Origin: Peribacillus frigoritolerans | GTDB taxonomy: Bacteria; Bacillota; Bacilli; Bacillales; DSM-1321 | Direction of reading: 5' to 3' | DNA length: 64,000 nucleotides | NCBI GenBank assembly: GCA_030562215.1 | Contig: JAUPFL010000001.1 | Location: forward strand, 682,001-746,000 | Part shown: positions 11,005 to 21,097 of the stretch, piece after piece | How the letters are laid out: the number at the start of each line of letters is the position of its first letter | Position numbering within the stretch: the stretch's first letter is position 1 | Translations under genes and position numbers: made by a program | The notes under the pieces: model-generated | The model's input: the letters and a program-made list of their open reading frames with translations, nothing else | The model's database searches: none | Told to the model about the DNA's origin: nothing

Positions 11005-11033
11005 TTGACAGAAAACTATATTCATTTTATGAT
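11005..11033 (+). promoter_or_regulatory. Sigma-A promoter of the yfiY-like gene
   Basis: TTGACA (11005-11010) and TATGAT (11028-11033) are 17 bp apart, one mismatch from the full consensus. Confidence 0.8.
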
Positions 11034-11045
11034 GATGCTGTTAAG

Positions 11046-11060
11046 TGCGAATGATTATCA
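11046..11060. promoter_or_regulatory. Fur box 2
   Basis: TGCGAATGATTATCA matches the Fur 7-1-7 consensus at 12 of 14 defined positions and lies just downstream of the expected start of the plus-strand transcript, a blocking position. Confidence 0.7.
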
Positions 11061-11089
11061 TTTGCTGAAAAATTGGGAGGGGTACATAG

Positions 11090-12079
11090 ATGTTTAGATT
11101 TAAGTCATTATTAACGATTTTTACAATATTTGCAGTCTTCCTTCTAGCAGCTTGCGGGAATTCGGATGAAAAGGCCGATGGAAATAAAGCTGAAGACAAG
11201 AAAGAAGAGAAAAGCTACACAATTGAGCATGCCATGGGCACTGCCAAGTTGAAAGAAACGCCTAAAAGAGTGGTCGTTTTAACAAATGAAGGCACCGAAG
11301 CATTGCTTGCTTTAGGAATTAAACCTGTTGGTGCCGTTCAATCATGGCTTGGTGACCCTTGGTACGACCATATAAAAGATGATATGGATGGGGTAGAAGT
11401 CGTTGGTGTTGAACATGAAGTTAACATAGAGAAAATCGCATCACTGAAGCCTGACTTGATTATCGGAAGCAAGATACGCCAAGAAGCTGTTTATGATAAA
11501 TTAAATGCAATCGCACCTACCGTTTTTTCGGAAACGCTAAGAGGAGATTGGAAAGAAAACTTTAAACTATATGCAAAAGCAATGAACCTTGAAGAAAAAG
11601 GTAACGATGTAATTGCAGAATTCGATAAACATACAGAAGATCTTAAAGCCAAATTGGGTGATAAAGTAAATCAAGAAGTTTCCATTGTTCGTTTCATGGC
11701 TGGAACTACTCGTATTTATTACACGGATTCATTCTCTGGAGTGATTTTCGATCAATTAGGATTTAAACGTGCAGAACAACAGAAGGAACTATTCACTGCA
11801 GATAATAAATTAGGCAACCTTGCCATTGAGGTCGGAAAAGAAGTCATCCCTAAAATGGATGGGGATATTCTCTTCTACTTCACATACGCTCCTGAAGGGG
11901 ACAAACAAGCCCTAAGCACAGCAAAAGAATGGACTAATGATCCACTTTGGAAAAACCTTGATGCAGTCAAAAACGGAAATGCCCATGAGGTTAGCGACGC
12001 AACATGGAATACAGCTGGCGGAGTAATTGCAGCTAATAAAATGCTGGACGATCTAGAAAAGATCATGCTTGAAAAGTAA
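11090..12079 (+). CDS. yfiY: Iron-siderophore substrate-binding lipoprotein
   Basis: This intact 329-residue protein is the extracytoplasmic binding component of a ferric-siderophore ABC importer. A signal peptide ends in the lipobox LLAAC (Cys about residue 21), so it is lipid-anchored to the outer membrane face. A polar linker (DEKADGNKAEDKKEEK) leads into a periplasmic-binding FecB/TroA fold with KRVVVLTNEGTEALLALGI, IASLKPDLIIGSK, and the late conserved WNTAGGVIAANKMLDDLE. I recognise the sequence as closest to B. subtilis YfiY from memory. It is transcribed divergently from the two permeases, unlike B. subtilis, where the three genes are collinear. Two Fur boxes flank its promoter. The ATPase is probably encoded elsewhere (in B. 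subtilis the shared YusV). Confidence 0.85.
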   Translation: MFRFKSLLTIFTIFAVFLLAACGNSDEKADGNKAEDKKEEKSYTIEHAMGTAKLKETPKRVVVLTNEGTEALLALGIKPVGAVQSWLGDPWYDHIKDDMDGVEVVGVEHEVNIEKIASLKPDLIIGSKIRQEAVYDKLNAIAPTVFSETLRGDWKENFKLYAKAMNLEEKGNDVIAEFDKHTEDLKAKLGDKVNQEVSIVRFMAGTTRIYYTDSFSGVIFDQLGFKRAEQQKELFTADNKLGNLAIEVGKEVIPKMDGDILFYFTYAPEGDKQALSTAKEWTNDPLWKNLDAVKNGNAHEVSDATWNTAGGVIAANKMLDDLEKIMLEK

Positions 12080-12097
12080 TAACACGTTTCCATTGAA

Positions 12098-12136
12098 AAA
12101 GGCCTTTCTCGAATAATACGAGAAAGGCCTTTTATT
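12098..12136. terminator. Bidirectional terminator between yfiY and minJ
   Basis: A perfect 14-bp stem (AAAGGCCTTTCTCG / CGAGAAAGGCCTTT) with a 7-nt loop and T-rich ends on both strands sits between two convergent genes. Confidence 0.85.
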
Positions 12137-12151
12137 TTTATGCTTATGTCA

Positions 12152-13373
12152 TTAACCCACTTGTCCGCTTTCCTTCAATTGATCGTCAACGAACAAGAGG
12201 CCCAATTCGTAATGCTCCCCGTCAAATAGAGCTCTTTGCACAAAACGAATCTGTTCATTATTATCGATGACCTCAAGCTTGCAATGTGCCCGGTTTATTT
12301 GTAGCGCCCTATATAACTCTTCTTCTTCCCTAACGACGACCCCATTTATTTTCGAAATGACCTCGCCTTTAAGCAACCCCATTTTATCTGCCGGAGATTG
12401 AGGGATAACGCCTAAGATCTGGACACCAAGCTTACTTTTTGAAAAATAAAACGGAAGCTTTCGATCCATTGCCTTTTGGGAATGATGCAGGAATTCACGG
12501 CCAAGGATTGCTAAAACAGCCGTTATGATCGCCAATGGCGGGTACCAGTAACCAACTGCCGCCAATACCGTAATCACAATTCCCAATGCCCCTACCTTTT
12601 TGCCTTGCGCCCTAATGGCCAGTTCCGGGAGCGTCCCATGAACTTTTTGCTTAAAGCCGATTAAAATGGGCAGTACGATCGGTGACAGGGACATGTCCCC
12701 GATTGAAAAACCGGATACCATTCGAAAGGCGCTGGAAGTTGTCCTCCAGGAATCATAACGAACATGGGAATTAACCAGATTCGCTGTGAAACATACACAC
12801 CTATCGGCTGCCCCTCTTGGATACCTCCAATTGAGGAGAGACCTTTTTACTTCCATTAGCAACAATTAAAAACCCTTCAGCAATCAGTAATAATCCCATT
12901 AAAATAACAAGTGTCGGATATATGGACCGATCCAGCTGATTAAAGGCATCCTGAAATAACGTCAGCTCGACATCTCTATCATATAAAAAGAAAAGGATAA
13001 AGAATGTGAGACCCATTGTATAAACGGGGGAAACGAACCTCTTTTTCATGGATAGCATGGACAAAACCGTAACCACAGCCATGATGGACAGTGCCGCCAA
13101 AGGAATGGCGAGTCCGGTAGCAAGCGTGAGCAAGGAAAGGATCATGCCCCATATTAACCCTTGAGGTAACATGGAACGCAGCTCCATGGAAAAACTGTAG
13201 ATCTTCGTATTAAAATCATGGCGTTCCCGTTTAACGCGAAGATAGCCGATGAATAAACAATAGGCAATCGAAACATAAAGCAAAGGATGAAGGAAAAGTT
13301 TTCCTAATCCAATTAAGCATGCAATCAGCCAATCCGTTGTCAATTTCTTTCCACCATCCTCAAAAGTAATCAA
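12152..13373 (-). CDS. minJ: MinJ-like polytopic membrane protein with PDZ domain
   Basis: In B. subtilis MinJ links DivIVA to MinD and restricts cell division at poles; it is a multi-spanning membrane protein with a C-terminal PDZ domain. Here about seven hydrophobic segments are followed by a PDZ-like region (LGVQILGVIPQSPADKMGLLKGEVISKINGVVV). The B. subtilis MinJ hallmark FLHPLxYxxxxxCLFxGYxRVKRER is recognisable near the N-terminus (FLHPLLYVSIAYCLFIGYLRV). Breaks lie near 12805 and 12705. The ATG at 13373 is the outermost start; a TTG at 13343 behind GGTGG is an alternative that fits the family length better. It follows ctpB as in B. subtilis, but no swrA gene lies between. Confidence 0.8.
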
Positions 13374-13514
13374 GTTTTGTCAAATTTCGTTCTGGTCAGT
13401 TACCTCCTATTCTATCAAAAATGTAGCCTCCATGCCTATTAAGATGCAGAAAAAGTAGCTTTATCTTCTATACTCCCTTCATGTTAGCAAGCGGGGAACT
13501 ATCGAATGCAAAAG

Positions 13515-13542
13515 TGGCACCGTTCCAAGGGGAACGATGCCA
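13515..13542 (-). terminator. Terminator of ctpB
   Basis: A 12-bp stem (TGGCATCGTTCC / GGAACGGTGCCA, one G-T pair) with a CCTT loop is followed by CTTTTG, immediately after the ctpB stop on the minus strand. Confidence 0.7.
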
Positions 13543-13547
13543 ACAAG

Positions 13548-14971
13548 TTATTTCACTAAATAATTCAAAGCCGTGCGTAACTGGATATCATTATCTTCAT
13601 CCTGGATCTTTTCCAGAATGGCGGATTCCAGATGTGCTGCGGTTTTAGCATCCAGCTTTCCAGTCACTTCGAGGCCAAATTGCTTTTGGAATGCCTTTAC
13701 TGCAATTTCTGTACTCCAATCATAATATCCATCCTCACGACCCGGTTCAAATCCAAGTCCTTTCAAAATGCTTTGGGCATACTGGATTTGTTCATCATTC
13801 ATATCCCGCTCCAATACCTTCTCAATGGCAAGCTGATGGGCATCAAAATACTCCGGTTGTTTGACTTTGATCGTCGGTTCGATCCCTTTTTTATGAATCC
13901 AGTTCCCTGAAGGAGTCAGCCATTTATATAACGTAAGTTTAATCTTACTGCCATCACCCATTGGTACAGCTTGCTGTACTGTGCCTTTCCCGAAGGTCTT
14001 CTCGCCAACCAATGGATAGCCTCCGGCCTCTTGCATGGCGCCAGCCAGGATTTCCGAGGCTGAGGCGCTGCCTTTATCCGTCAAGACGGCAATGGGATAA
14101 CTTTTCGCTTTCTTAAGGCTTGTGAAAAACGATTGTGTTTCCCCCGTTCTTTCTGCAATTTGCAAATAGGGCTTGTCTTTTGTAATAAACTCTCCAAGAA
14201 TCGTTTCCACACTGGAAAGAAGGCCGCCTGGATTGCCTCGTACATCTATGACCAAGCCCTTGATTCCCTTCTTTTCCAGCTCCTTCATCTGCTTTTTGAA
14301 ATCACTTGCAGTATTTTCCGAGAATGTGGTCAACTCGATATAACCGATTTGTTCTCCGGCGACTTCCTTAATTGATGAAAATACGGTATCCAATGGAATT
14401 TCGGCACGCACCATATTGAATTCAAGTGGATTATCAATCCCTGCCCGTTTTATTTCCATCTTGACGGGTGACCCTTTTTCGCCGCGGATTTTCAGGCGCG
14501 TTTCATACAGATCCAAACCTTCTACACTTTCACCATTCACCTTAAGGATTTGATCTTTCGGCTTTAATCCAGCTTTTTCTGCAGGCGAGTCTTTGTAAGG
14601 AGAAACAATTATGACCTTACCATCTTCCATCCCGATTTCAGTCCCGATCCCTTCAAAAGAGGAATCCAGGGTTTCATTGAATTGCTTAGCGGTCTCCTTG
14701 TCCATATATACGGAATAAGGATCTTTCAGCGCTGACAGCATGCCTTGGATGGCACCCTCCACCAGGTTGGAGCCGTCCACCTGTTCTACATACTGACTTA
14801 CGATCAAACCGTAAGCTTGTTCCACTTTTGCCCATTCCTTATCCTTCGATATTTCTTGGCTTTCATCCTTTGCTTCATTCTTGGCCGGAAGGCTTGTCCA
14901 ATATATGCCCCCACTGCTCCAATGGCTAGTGACATGATGATTGCTAGAGGAAGTACCCATTTTTTGACCAT
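13548..14971 (-). CDS. ctpB: S41 carboxy-terminal processing protease CtpB
   Basis: This membrane-anchored serine peptidase of family S41 in B. subtilis cleaves SpoIVFA during sporulation signalling. Order of parts: signal anchor (VKKWVLPLAIIMSLAIGAVG), PDZ domain (SFEGIGTEIGMEDGKVIIVS...GLKPKDQILKVNG), protease core with the catalytic Ser in DKGSASASEILAGAMQ and catalytic Lys in VGEKTFGKGTVQQ, then a C-terminal peptidoglycan-binding-1 domain (QYAQSILKGLGFEPG...YDWSTEIAVKAFQKQFGL). One base is missing near 14890, separating the anchor from the rest. I prefer the ATG at 14971 (MVKKW) because GGGG lies at proper spacing; 14983 is also possible. Confidence 0.9.
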
Positions 14972-15055
14972 ATTTATCCCCATTTCTGACCTGATATGTA
15001 TTTCACTATATGAGGGGAATGGTAAGAATATGCTTATAGAAAATGGTGACACCAC

Positions 15056-15096
15056 ATAAAAAAACAGACCAGGAATTTATCCTGATCTGTTTTTCA
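15056..15096 (-). terminator. Terminator of the M23 hydrolase gene
   Basis: On the minus strand an AACAGATCAGGA / TCCTGGTCTGTT stem is followed by seven T. It separates the FtsEX-linked gene group from ctpB. Confidence 0.8.
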
Positions 15097-15112
15097 TTTG
15101 ATATATTGGGTA

Positions 15113-16499
15113 TTAATTAGGTATATAGTTTAATGGATTAACGGCATTTGACTTGCTATAATTCCATGGGCCTTTATGTAGCTCAAAGTGTAAATGCTGA
15201 CCGTATGAATGTCCTGTGTTACCCATGATGCCGATTTGTTGACCTTTGGCAACTACCGCACCTTCGCTTGCTTGTCTAGAACTTAAGTGTGCATACACAG
15301 TAGTCCATTGCTGACCTCCGATCGAATGGGTAACGAAGATAACGTTACCGTATGAACTTGAGAAGTAAGAACGGCTTACGACTCCGTCGGCTGCAGCTAC
15401 AATTGGAACCGTTCCGCTAGCAGCGATATCGATGCCGGCATGCTGTTTATTCCAACGTTCACCCATTGTTGAAGATACATATCCTGCACTAGGTCTAGTG
15501 AATGTACCCGATGATACAGCTGGCGCTTGACTTACATTAGACGAAGCGGGTGAAGATGATGATGAACTGTTGCTTTTTGCACTATATCCTGAAGAAGTGG
15601 ATTGTTTTTTTGATTCGGATGCTTGTGATGCTGCTTGTGCAGCCGCTTGTGCCGCTTCTTGCTCTGCACGTTTTTTCGCTTCGGCTGCCGCTTTTTACGA
15701 GCCGCTTCCAATTCTGCAAGACGTTGATGTTCTAAGCTGATGGCTGATTTGATAGCTTTTTCTTGAGCAGCAAGATTCGCTTTTTCTTCCTCTAGACCCA
15801 TCTTCTCATGTTCATGCTTTTCAGTTTGTTGCTTTAATTTCTTAACCAATGCATCCTTTTCTTGCTTCTGCTGTTTTTGTTGCTTTTGAATTTCCAATAG
15901 TTCAGCTTTTGCCACTTCTAAACTGGCAAGCTTCGTTTCAACGGCTTTTTGCTTTTCTTCCAAATCCTTTTTATCTAGCTCATGCTGCTTTAAAATATCG
16001 CGGTCGGCTTCAGCGATTGTCGCTACAGCTCCGACACGGTCAACTAAATCCCCAAAACTGGATGATCCGAATAATACTTCAAGGTAGTTCACGTCCCCGC
16101 CAGTCTCCTGGAAAGAAAGTGCCCTTTCCTTCAATACTTCATTACGTTTGGCGATCCGCTCTTTTAATACTTTAATCTCTTCTTTCAATGCCTCGATTTC
16201 TTTTTTCGTTTGTGTAATTTCAGCATTTTTAGCATCGATTTTTTTTGCGGACTCTGCGATTTTCGCTTCAATGGCAGCGATTTGGTCTTCTGCTGTCATT
16301 TGCTTGTCCTGCAGGTTATCGATTTTCTTTTCCGTTTCGGAAATATTCGATTCAACTCCTGAACGTTTTTCCTGGATGGATTCTTTCTGTTTTTCTAAAT
16401 CCGAAATCGACTCAGCATAAACCGAAGGTGCCGCTAGAATGCTTCCCAACCCGATCATGATGGAGGCATTCATGGCAATGATATTTTTTCACGTTTCAT
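15113..16499 (-). CDS. Coiled-coil M23 metallopeptidase, EnvC/PcsB-like, FtsEX-linked
   Basis: This is a secreted peptidoglycan hydrolase or activator. A signal peptide (about residues 1-28, ending VYAES) precedes a long coiled coil (SDLEKQKESIQEKRS through LEAARK) interrupted by the conserved YLEVLFGSSSFGDLVDRVGA segment. An Ala/Ser-rich linker and a LytM/M23 domain follow, with zinc ligands in HAGIDIAASG and HLHFELHKG. Two breaks need repair: one A missing near the start (true start ATG at 16499, MKREKNIIAMNAS), and one near 15696 at the linker. It lies directly downstream of ftsEX on the same strand. FtsEX is known to activate such coiled-coil hydrolases (EnvC in E. coli, PcsB in streptococci), whereas B. 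subtilis uses CwlO; partnership here is inferred from position and architecture. Confidence 0.85.
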
Positions 16500-16584
16500 T
16501 TCCCTTTCAACCCGTTACATCCGTGCCTTGTAACGTCTCTCTATTTATGTCTGGTTTCTTTTGGCTTTTATTAAAGATACACTT

Positions 16585-17477
16585 TTATACTTTCAAGAAC
16601 TTCCTGACGGACATCAAGCTGCCCCATATCCCGATAACGGCACCAATTATGATGAGGATGGCCGAAACTTGATAAATAAACGGATTTGCAGGCAAGAAAT
16701 CTATGAATTTGAACGTAATCTGAGGTGCTGCATATTTATAAAGATTATAGTAGAGTATTGCAATCAGACCTATCGGAATGATGGAACCGAGGACTCCCAA
16801 CCAAAGTCCTTCCAAGAAGAATGGCCAACGGATGAATGTATTCGTTGCTCCTACCAATCTCATGATCTCAATTTCTTTTCTTCTTGCTACAATGGTAATT
16901 TTAATCGTATTCGAAATCAGGAACATTGCAGTAAATAGTAAGCCTACAATAAGAACGATCCCTATGTTTCTAGCAATATTAACAAAGCTGAATAGTTTCT
17001 CGACGTAGCCTTGTCCATATTTAACACTTTGGATATATTCCATACCTTCGATTTTTTTGCCACCTTGATGACATCTTGCGGAGATTTCGTTTTGATAACA
17101 TAAACGTCCCTTAATGGGTTATCCTGTTCAAATGGTTTAAAAGCCTCACCATTATCTCCTAAATCATCTATTAAATTAGTAAGCTCTTCATCTTTTGGAG
17201 AGAAAATCACTGATTCAATGCCGTTTATCTCCGTAATTTGCTTACCTATAGCTTTTATATCGTCATCATTCGCCGCATTATCAATATGTGCACGAACTTC
17301 GACATCTTTCTCCACATTTCCCGCGATATGATTTAAATTCATCATGAGCACTAAAAAGACGCCAACCAAAGTTAGAGTGACCGTTACTGCACTGACTGAA
17401 GCAAACGTCATCCAACCATTACGGCCAATATTTTTAAAACTTTCACGGAAGTGACGGAGCAATGTTCTAAATTTCAT
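16585..17477 (-). CDS. ftsX: Cell-division ABC permease FtsX, frameshifted
   Basis: FtsX is the membrane half of FtsEX, which transmits ATP hydrolysis to a cell-wall hydrolase outside the membrane. The N-terminus MKFRTLLRHFRESFKNIGRN, first membrane span, extracellular loop (VEVRAHIDNAANDDDIKAIG), and the three C-terminal spans with TIKITIVARRKEIEIMRLVG and FFLEGLWLG are all family marks. One base is lost near 17040, just before GMEYIQSVKYGQGYVEKLF. The ATG at 17477 overlaps the end of ftsE, so the two are coupled. The M23 hydrolase follows. Confidence 0.92.
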
Positions 17478-18153
17478 ATCCGTAATCACCTCGATGTTCA
17501 TCGCGAACTATTTTTCCACTTTCAATGGCAATGACACGTCGTTTAATATTGTTGACGATGTCCCTATTATGTGTGGCCATGACAAGTGTAGTTCCGCGTT
17601 TATTAATTTCTTCAAATATGTTCATGATTTCCCATGATGTTTCGGGATCAAGATTACCTGTAGGCTCGTCGGCTATGACTACCTTGGGATCATTGACGAT
17701 CGAACGGGCTATTGCAACCCTTTGCTGTTCCCCACCAGATAACTCGGAAGGCAGCATTCTAGCTTTATGTTTAATGCCAACCAGATCAAGGACTTCCATG
17801 ACTCTCTTTTTGATTTCTTCTGGTTCCTTTTCAATAACTTCCATGGCAAAAGCAACATTTTCATATGCAGTGAATGTTTGAAGGAGTTTAAAATCTTGGA
17901 ATACCATACCGATATTACGGCGGAATAGAGGAACTTTCGAATTGCGGATACTTGGCAGGCTAAGACCATTGACCAAGATATTACCGCTTGTAGGCTTTTC
18001 TTCCCTATACATCATTTTGATGAAGGTCGATTTTCCGGCACCGCTCGGACCCACTACATAAACGAACTCGCCTGGCTTTATTTTCACATTGATTCCATTA
18101 ATGGCAATTACGCCATTGGGGTATGTCTTTTTCACATCTATCATTTCTATCAT
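17467..18153 (-). CDS. ftsE: Cell-division ABC ATPase FtsE
   Basis: This intact 228-residue protein is the cytoplasmic ATPase of FtsEX. It has Walker A VVGPSGAGKSTFIKMMYREE (about residues 34-53), Q-loop FQDFKLL, signature LSGGEQQRVAIARSIVNDP, Walker B VVIADEPTGNLDPETS and the H-loop MATHNRDIV. The lengths of all parts are typical. In B. subtilis FtsEX controls CwlO-mediated elongation and entry into sporulation. It is the first gene of an ftsE-ftsX-M23 group here. Confidence 0.95.
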   Translation of the reverse strand: MIEMIDVKKTYPNGVIAINGINVKIKPGEFVYVVGPSGAGKSTFIKMMYREEKPTSGNILVNGLSLPSIRNSKVPLFRRNIGMVFQDFKLLQTFTAYENVAFAMEVIEKEPEEIKKRVMEVLDLVGIKHKARMLPSELSGGEQQRVAIARSIVNDPKVVIADEPTGNLDPETSWEIMNIFEEINKRGTTLVMATHNRDIVNNIKRRVIAIESGKIVRDEHRGDYGYEI

Positions 18154-18410
18154 TCTAAAACCACCTAATTTGCTTGGATTATAACTATGTATCTACAGCT
18201 TTTCGACAATTTTCACTGAAATCTGACAGGAATCTCTCTTACTTGAGCACAGAAACATTATAACATCATATTTTGTCAAATTAAGCATAAAAAATATTAC
18301 AGTTTCATTTCAGTTAGACATATATCAACATCTATGTAATAATTCCAGGATTTGATTGCTTGATAAAGGGAGTGACCGTAAGTTGTTTCGAGGGGTTAAA
18401 GGAGGCCAAA

Positions 18411-18439
18411 TGAAACGTCCCGCTAAGCAGGACGTTTCA
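18411..18439 (-). terminator. Hairpin downstream of cccB
   Basis: A perfect 10-bp stem (TGAAACGTCC / GGACGTTTCA) lies just after the cccB stop. On the minus strand only TTT follows, so as an intrinsic terminator it is modest. Confidence 0.5.
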
Positions 18440-18444
18440 GTTCA

Positions 18445-18786
18445 TTATTTATGTCCAGCAAGCCATTCAGCGACCATGCTCGCTTCCTTGCCCTTGATTA
18501 TTTCTTTCGGCATTCCACCTTGACCATTCGCAATGACTTGTTCAATGTCTTCTTTTGAAAGCTTAGATCCGACCTTCGTTAAGTTCGGTCCCACGCCGCC
18601 TTCAAGATTCACTGCATGGCAGCTTGAACATTTGTTTTCATAAATTTTTGCGGCATCACCGGCACCTGCCGTAGTCGTTTCATTATTTTCACTTGCAGGC
18701 TCTTTATCTGCAGCATCATCGTTCCCACCGCATGCAGCCAAGGCCAAAGAAGTACCCAGAACTAAGGCTAACCACTTCATTTTCAT
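18445..18786 (-). CDS. cccB: Cytochrome c-551, lipid-anchored (CccB)
   Basis: This intact 113-residue lipoprotein carries electrons on the outer membrane face, to the caa3-type oxidase in Bacillus. The signal peptide ends in ALAAC (lipid-attached Cys19). A polar linker rich in Asp, Glu and Thr precedes a cytochrome c domain with the heme motif CSSCH (Cys53, Cys56, His57). The predicted axial Met lies in GQGGMP. It is located between yvjA and ftsE, as in B. subtilis. Confidence 0.92.
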   Translation of the reverse strand: MKMKWLALVLGTSLALAACGGNDDAADKEPASENNETTTAGAGDAAKIYENKCSSCHAVNLEGGVGPNLTKVGSKLSKEDIEQVIANGQGGMPKEIIKGKEASMVAEWLAGHK

Positions 18787-18834
18787 TGAATTTACCCCCT
18801 CTGTTTATACCAGCACAAGAACATTATACCAATT

Positions 18835-19695
18835 TCAATCCAGTTTAAAACCCTCCCCAAGTACCTCCGATGCGTCCATTACAATTACAAACGCTTTAGG
18901 GTCAACGAGTTTCACCAATTGTTTCAATTTGGTGAATTCCGACTGGTCTATTACGCACATCAAAATTGGACGAGTATCATCCGTATAGCCGCCATACCCG
19001 GATATGCCTGTTACACCCCGGTCCAGCTCATGTATGATAGCATCCCTTACTTCCATTTCTTTATTCGTGATGATTAGTGACATCTTCGAACGGTTCAATC
19101 CAATCTGGACGAGGTCGATCGTCTTGCTTGTCACATACAAACCAATCAATGCATAAAGCCCTTTTTCAATATCAAAAACGATGGCAGCACTTAAAACGAT
19201 GATTCCATCAATGATAGCCACACAGGTCCCCAATGACAGATGGGTATACTTATGGAAAATCTGTGCCGCCAAATCGGTCCCCCGTGGAACCCTTGCCGCG
19301 AAAGACGATCCCCAGCCCAAGCCCGACCATCATCCCCCGCAAATGGAACCAAGCAATGCATCATTCGTCCATGCATCCCAATCCTTTGTCAGAAATACCA
19401 CTAAAGGTAGAAACAAGGTTCCAATCAGGCTTTTGGCTCCGAAATGCCTTCCGAGGATAATAAGCCCCGCAATGAACAAAGGGATATTAAAACCCCAAAG
19501 AACGTAAGCCGGCTCCCAACCGAGAGTTGAATCAAGAATCGTGCTAATCCCGCTGACCCCTCCGGATGCGACCTGGTTAGGCAGTAAAAATACATTAAAA
19601 CCAATGGCAATTATGGACGAACCGACAATCACCAGTCCATACTCCGTTAACTTTTGAATGAAAGGGTGCCTCTGCTCCCGATATCTTCTCTTCAT
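18835..19695 (-). CDS. yvjA: YitT-family membrane protein YvjA
   Basis: A DUF161/DUF2179 membrane protein of the YitT family; the biochemical function of the family is unknown. The N-terminal half has about five hydrophobic segments with the family motif NVFLLPNQVASGGVSGISTI and a later FHKYTHLSLGTCVAIIDGII. The C-terminal DUF2179 domain is soluble (TNKEMEVRDAIIHELDRGVTGISGYGGYT...VMDASEVLGEGF). One base is lost near 19325. The ATG at 19695 behind AGGAG is preferred over one 27 bp upstream. Its position between prfB and cccB is as in B. subtilis. Confidence 0.82.
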
Positions 19696-19807
19696 TTTGC
19701 ATAAGTCTCCTCGAACCATCATTATTATCTAGTATTGGCCGAACGAGGCAGAGCATCCCTTTTCAATCCTGTAAATGTCAGCCAAGATTCGTTAAAAAGG
19801 AAATCAT

Positions 19808-19841
19808 AAAAAAGCCGGACCGGGAAAAACGGTCCGACTGG
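19808..19841 (-). terminator. Terminator of prfB
   Basis: On the minus strand a roughly 10-bp stem (AGTCGGACCG / CGGTCCGGCT, one G-T pair) is followed by TTTTTT. Confidence 0.75.
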
Positions 19842-19847
19842 CTGAGC

Positions 19848-20946
19848 TTATAGTTTTGAACGCAAGTACGCATCAATGAACATATCGATATCCCCATCCA
19901 TGACAGCTCCCAAGTTTCCGGTCTCCGCACCAGTACGGTGATCTTTAACCATGGAATACGGATGGAAAACATAAGAACGAATTTGGCTTCCCCAGCCAAT
20001 TTCCTTTTTGCTCACCGCGGATTTCATCCAATTCCGCTTGTTGCTGTTCAATTTCACGTTGATATAATTTGGCTTTCAGCATATTCATGGCCTGGGCCTT
20101 GTTTTTGATTTGAGATCTCTCGTTTTGGCACGTTACCACGGTGTTCGTAGGTATATGGGTGATCCGGACCGCCGAGTCCGTTGTATTGATATGCTGACCA
20201 CCTGCACCACTTGCCCGGTACGTATCGATTTTCAAATCTTCCGTACGTACTTCTATATTGATCGTCTCATCGAATTCCGGCATGACTTCACATGAAACGA
20301 ATGAAGTGTGGCGTCTCCCTGAGGAATCGAAAGGAGAAATACGGACAAGACGGTGTACCCCTTTTTCCGCTTTTAAATAGCCATAGGCGTTATGGCCTTT
20401 GATGATTAAAGTGACACTCTTGATTCCAGCTTCATCACCTGGAAGGTAATCAAGGGTTTCCACTTTAAAGCCTCTTTTTCACCCCATCTTGTATACATGC
20501 GCAACAGCATGGAACCCCAATCCTGGGACTCAGTTCCGCCTGCACCAGGATGCAATTCAAGAATGGCATTTTTCGAGTCATATTCTTCACTTAGTAAAAG
20601 TTGAAGTTCAAAGTCATTCATCTTTTGTGCAAGAACCGTGATTTCTTCTTCCAGCTCAGCCAAAAGCTCTTGATCATTCTCCTCTTTCACTAATTCATAT
20701 GTCAAATCCAGATTTTCATATGATTCATTCAGTTCGGACAATCGATTGACTTGTTCTTTCAAAGCATTCGTTTCATTGATGACAGTTTGTGCTTTTTGTT
20801 GATCATTCCAAAAATCGGGATGTGTCATCTCATTTTCAAGCTGTGCGATTCGTGCCTCTTTTTCATCTAAGTCAAAGAGACCCCCTAAAGTCCGTTAATC
20901 GTTGCGCTGTCCGTTCAAGTTCATTTCTTATTTCTGCTAATTCCAT
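19848..20946 (-). CDS. prfB: Peptide chain release factor 2 (RF2)
   Basis: RF2 ends translation at UGA and UAA. The GGQ catalytic motif is in [18 protein letters not shown] and the stop-codon-reading SPF tripeptide is in [17 protein letters not shown]. The reading frame starts [19 protein letters not shown] (20946) and meets an in-frame UGA after 24 codons within CTT-TGA-C, preceded by AGGGGG: the classical autoregulatory +1 frameshift site, after which [16 protein letters not shown] follows. This break is real biology. Two further breaks, near 20460 and 19990, are ordinary indels and are probably sequencing errors. The C-terminus is [12 protein letters not shown]. It lies downstream of secA, as in B. 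subtilis. Confidence 0.93.
20871..20886 (-). promoter_or_regulatory. Programmed +1 frameshift site of prfB
   Basis: On the minus strand the site reads AGGGGG-TCT-CTT-TGA-C. The internal Shine-Dalgarno-like AGGGGG (20881-20886) is three bases before CTT, and CTTTGAC (20871-20877) allows slippage from CTT into the +1 frame. Both spacing and sequence equal the canonical bacterial prfB recoding signal. Confidence 0.95.
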
Positions 20947-21097
20947 TTCTCTTCACCTCATTAAGTATGTTAAAAAAATCCCTGAAGAGGGATTCCCTTC
21001 ATTACAAATAAACCTCTTCAAACTATATGCAAACTAAACATGAAAAGAGGCGGCAAGCCTTAGACTTAACCGTCCCATATTCATTATACACCTAACT

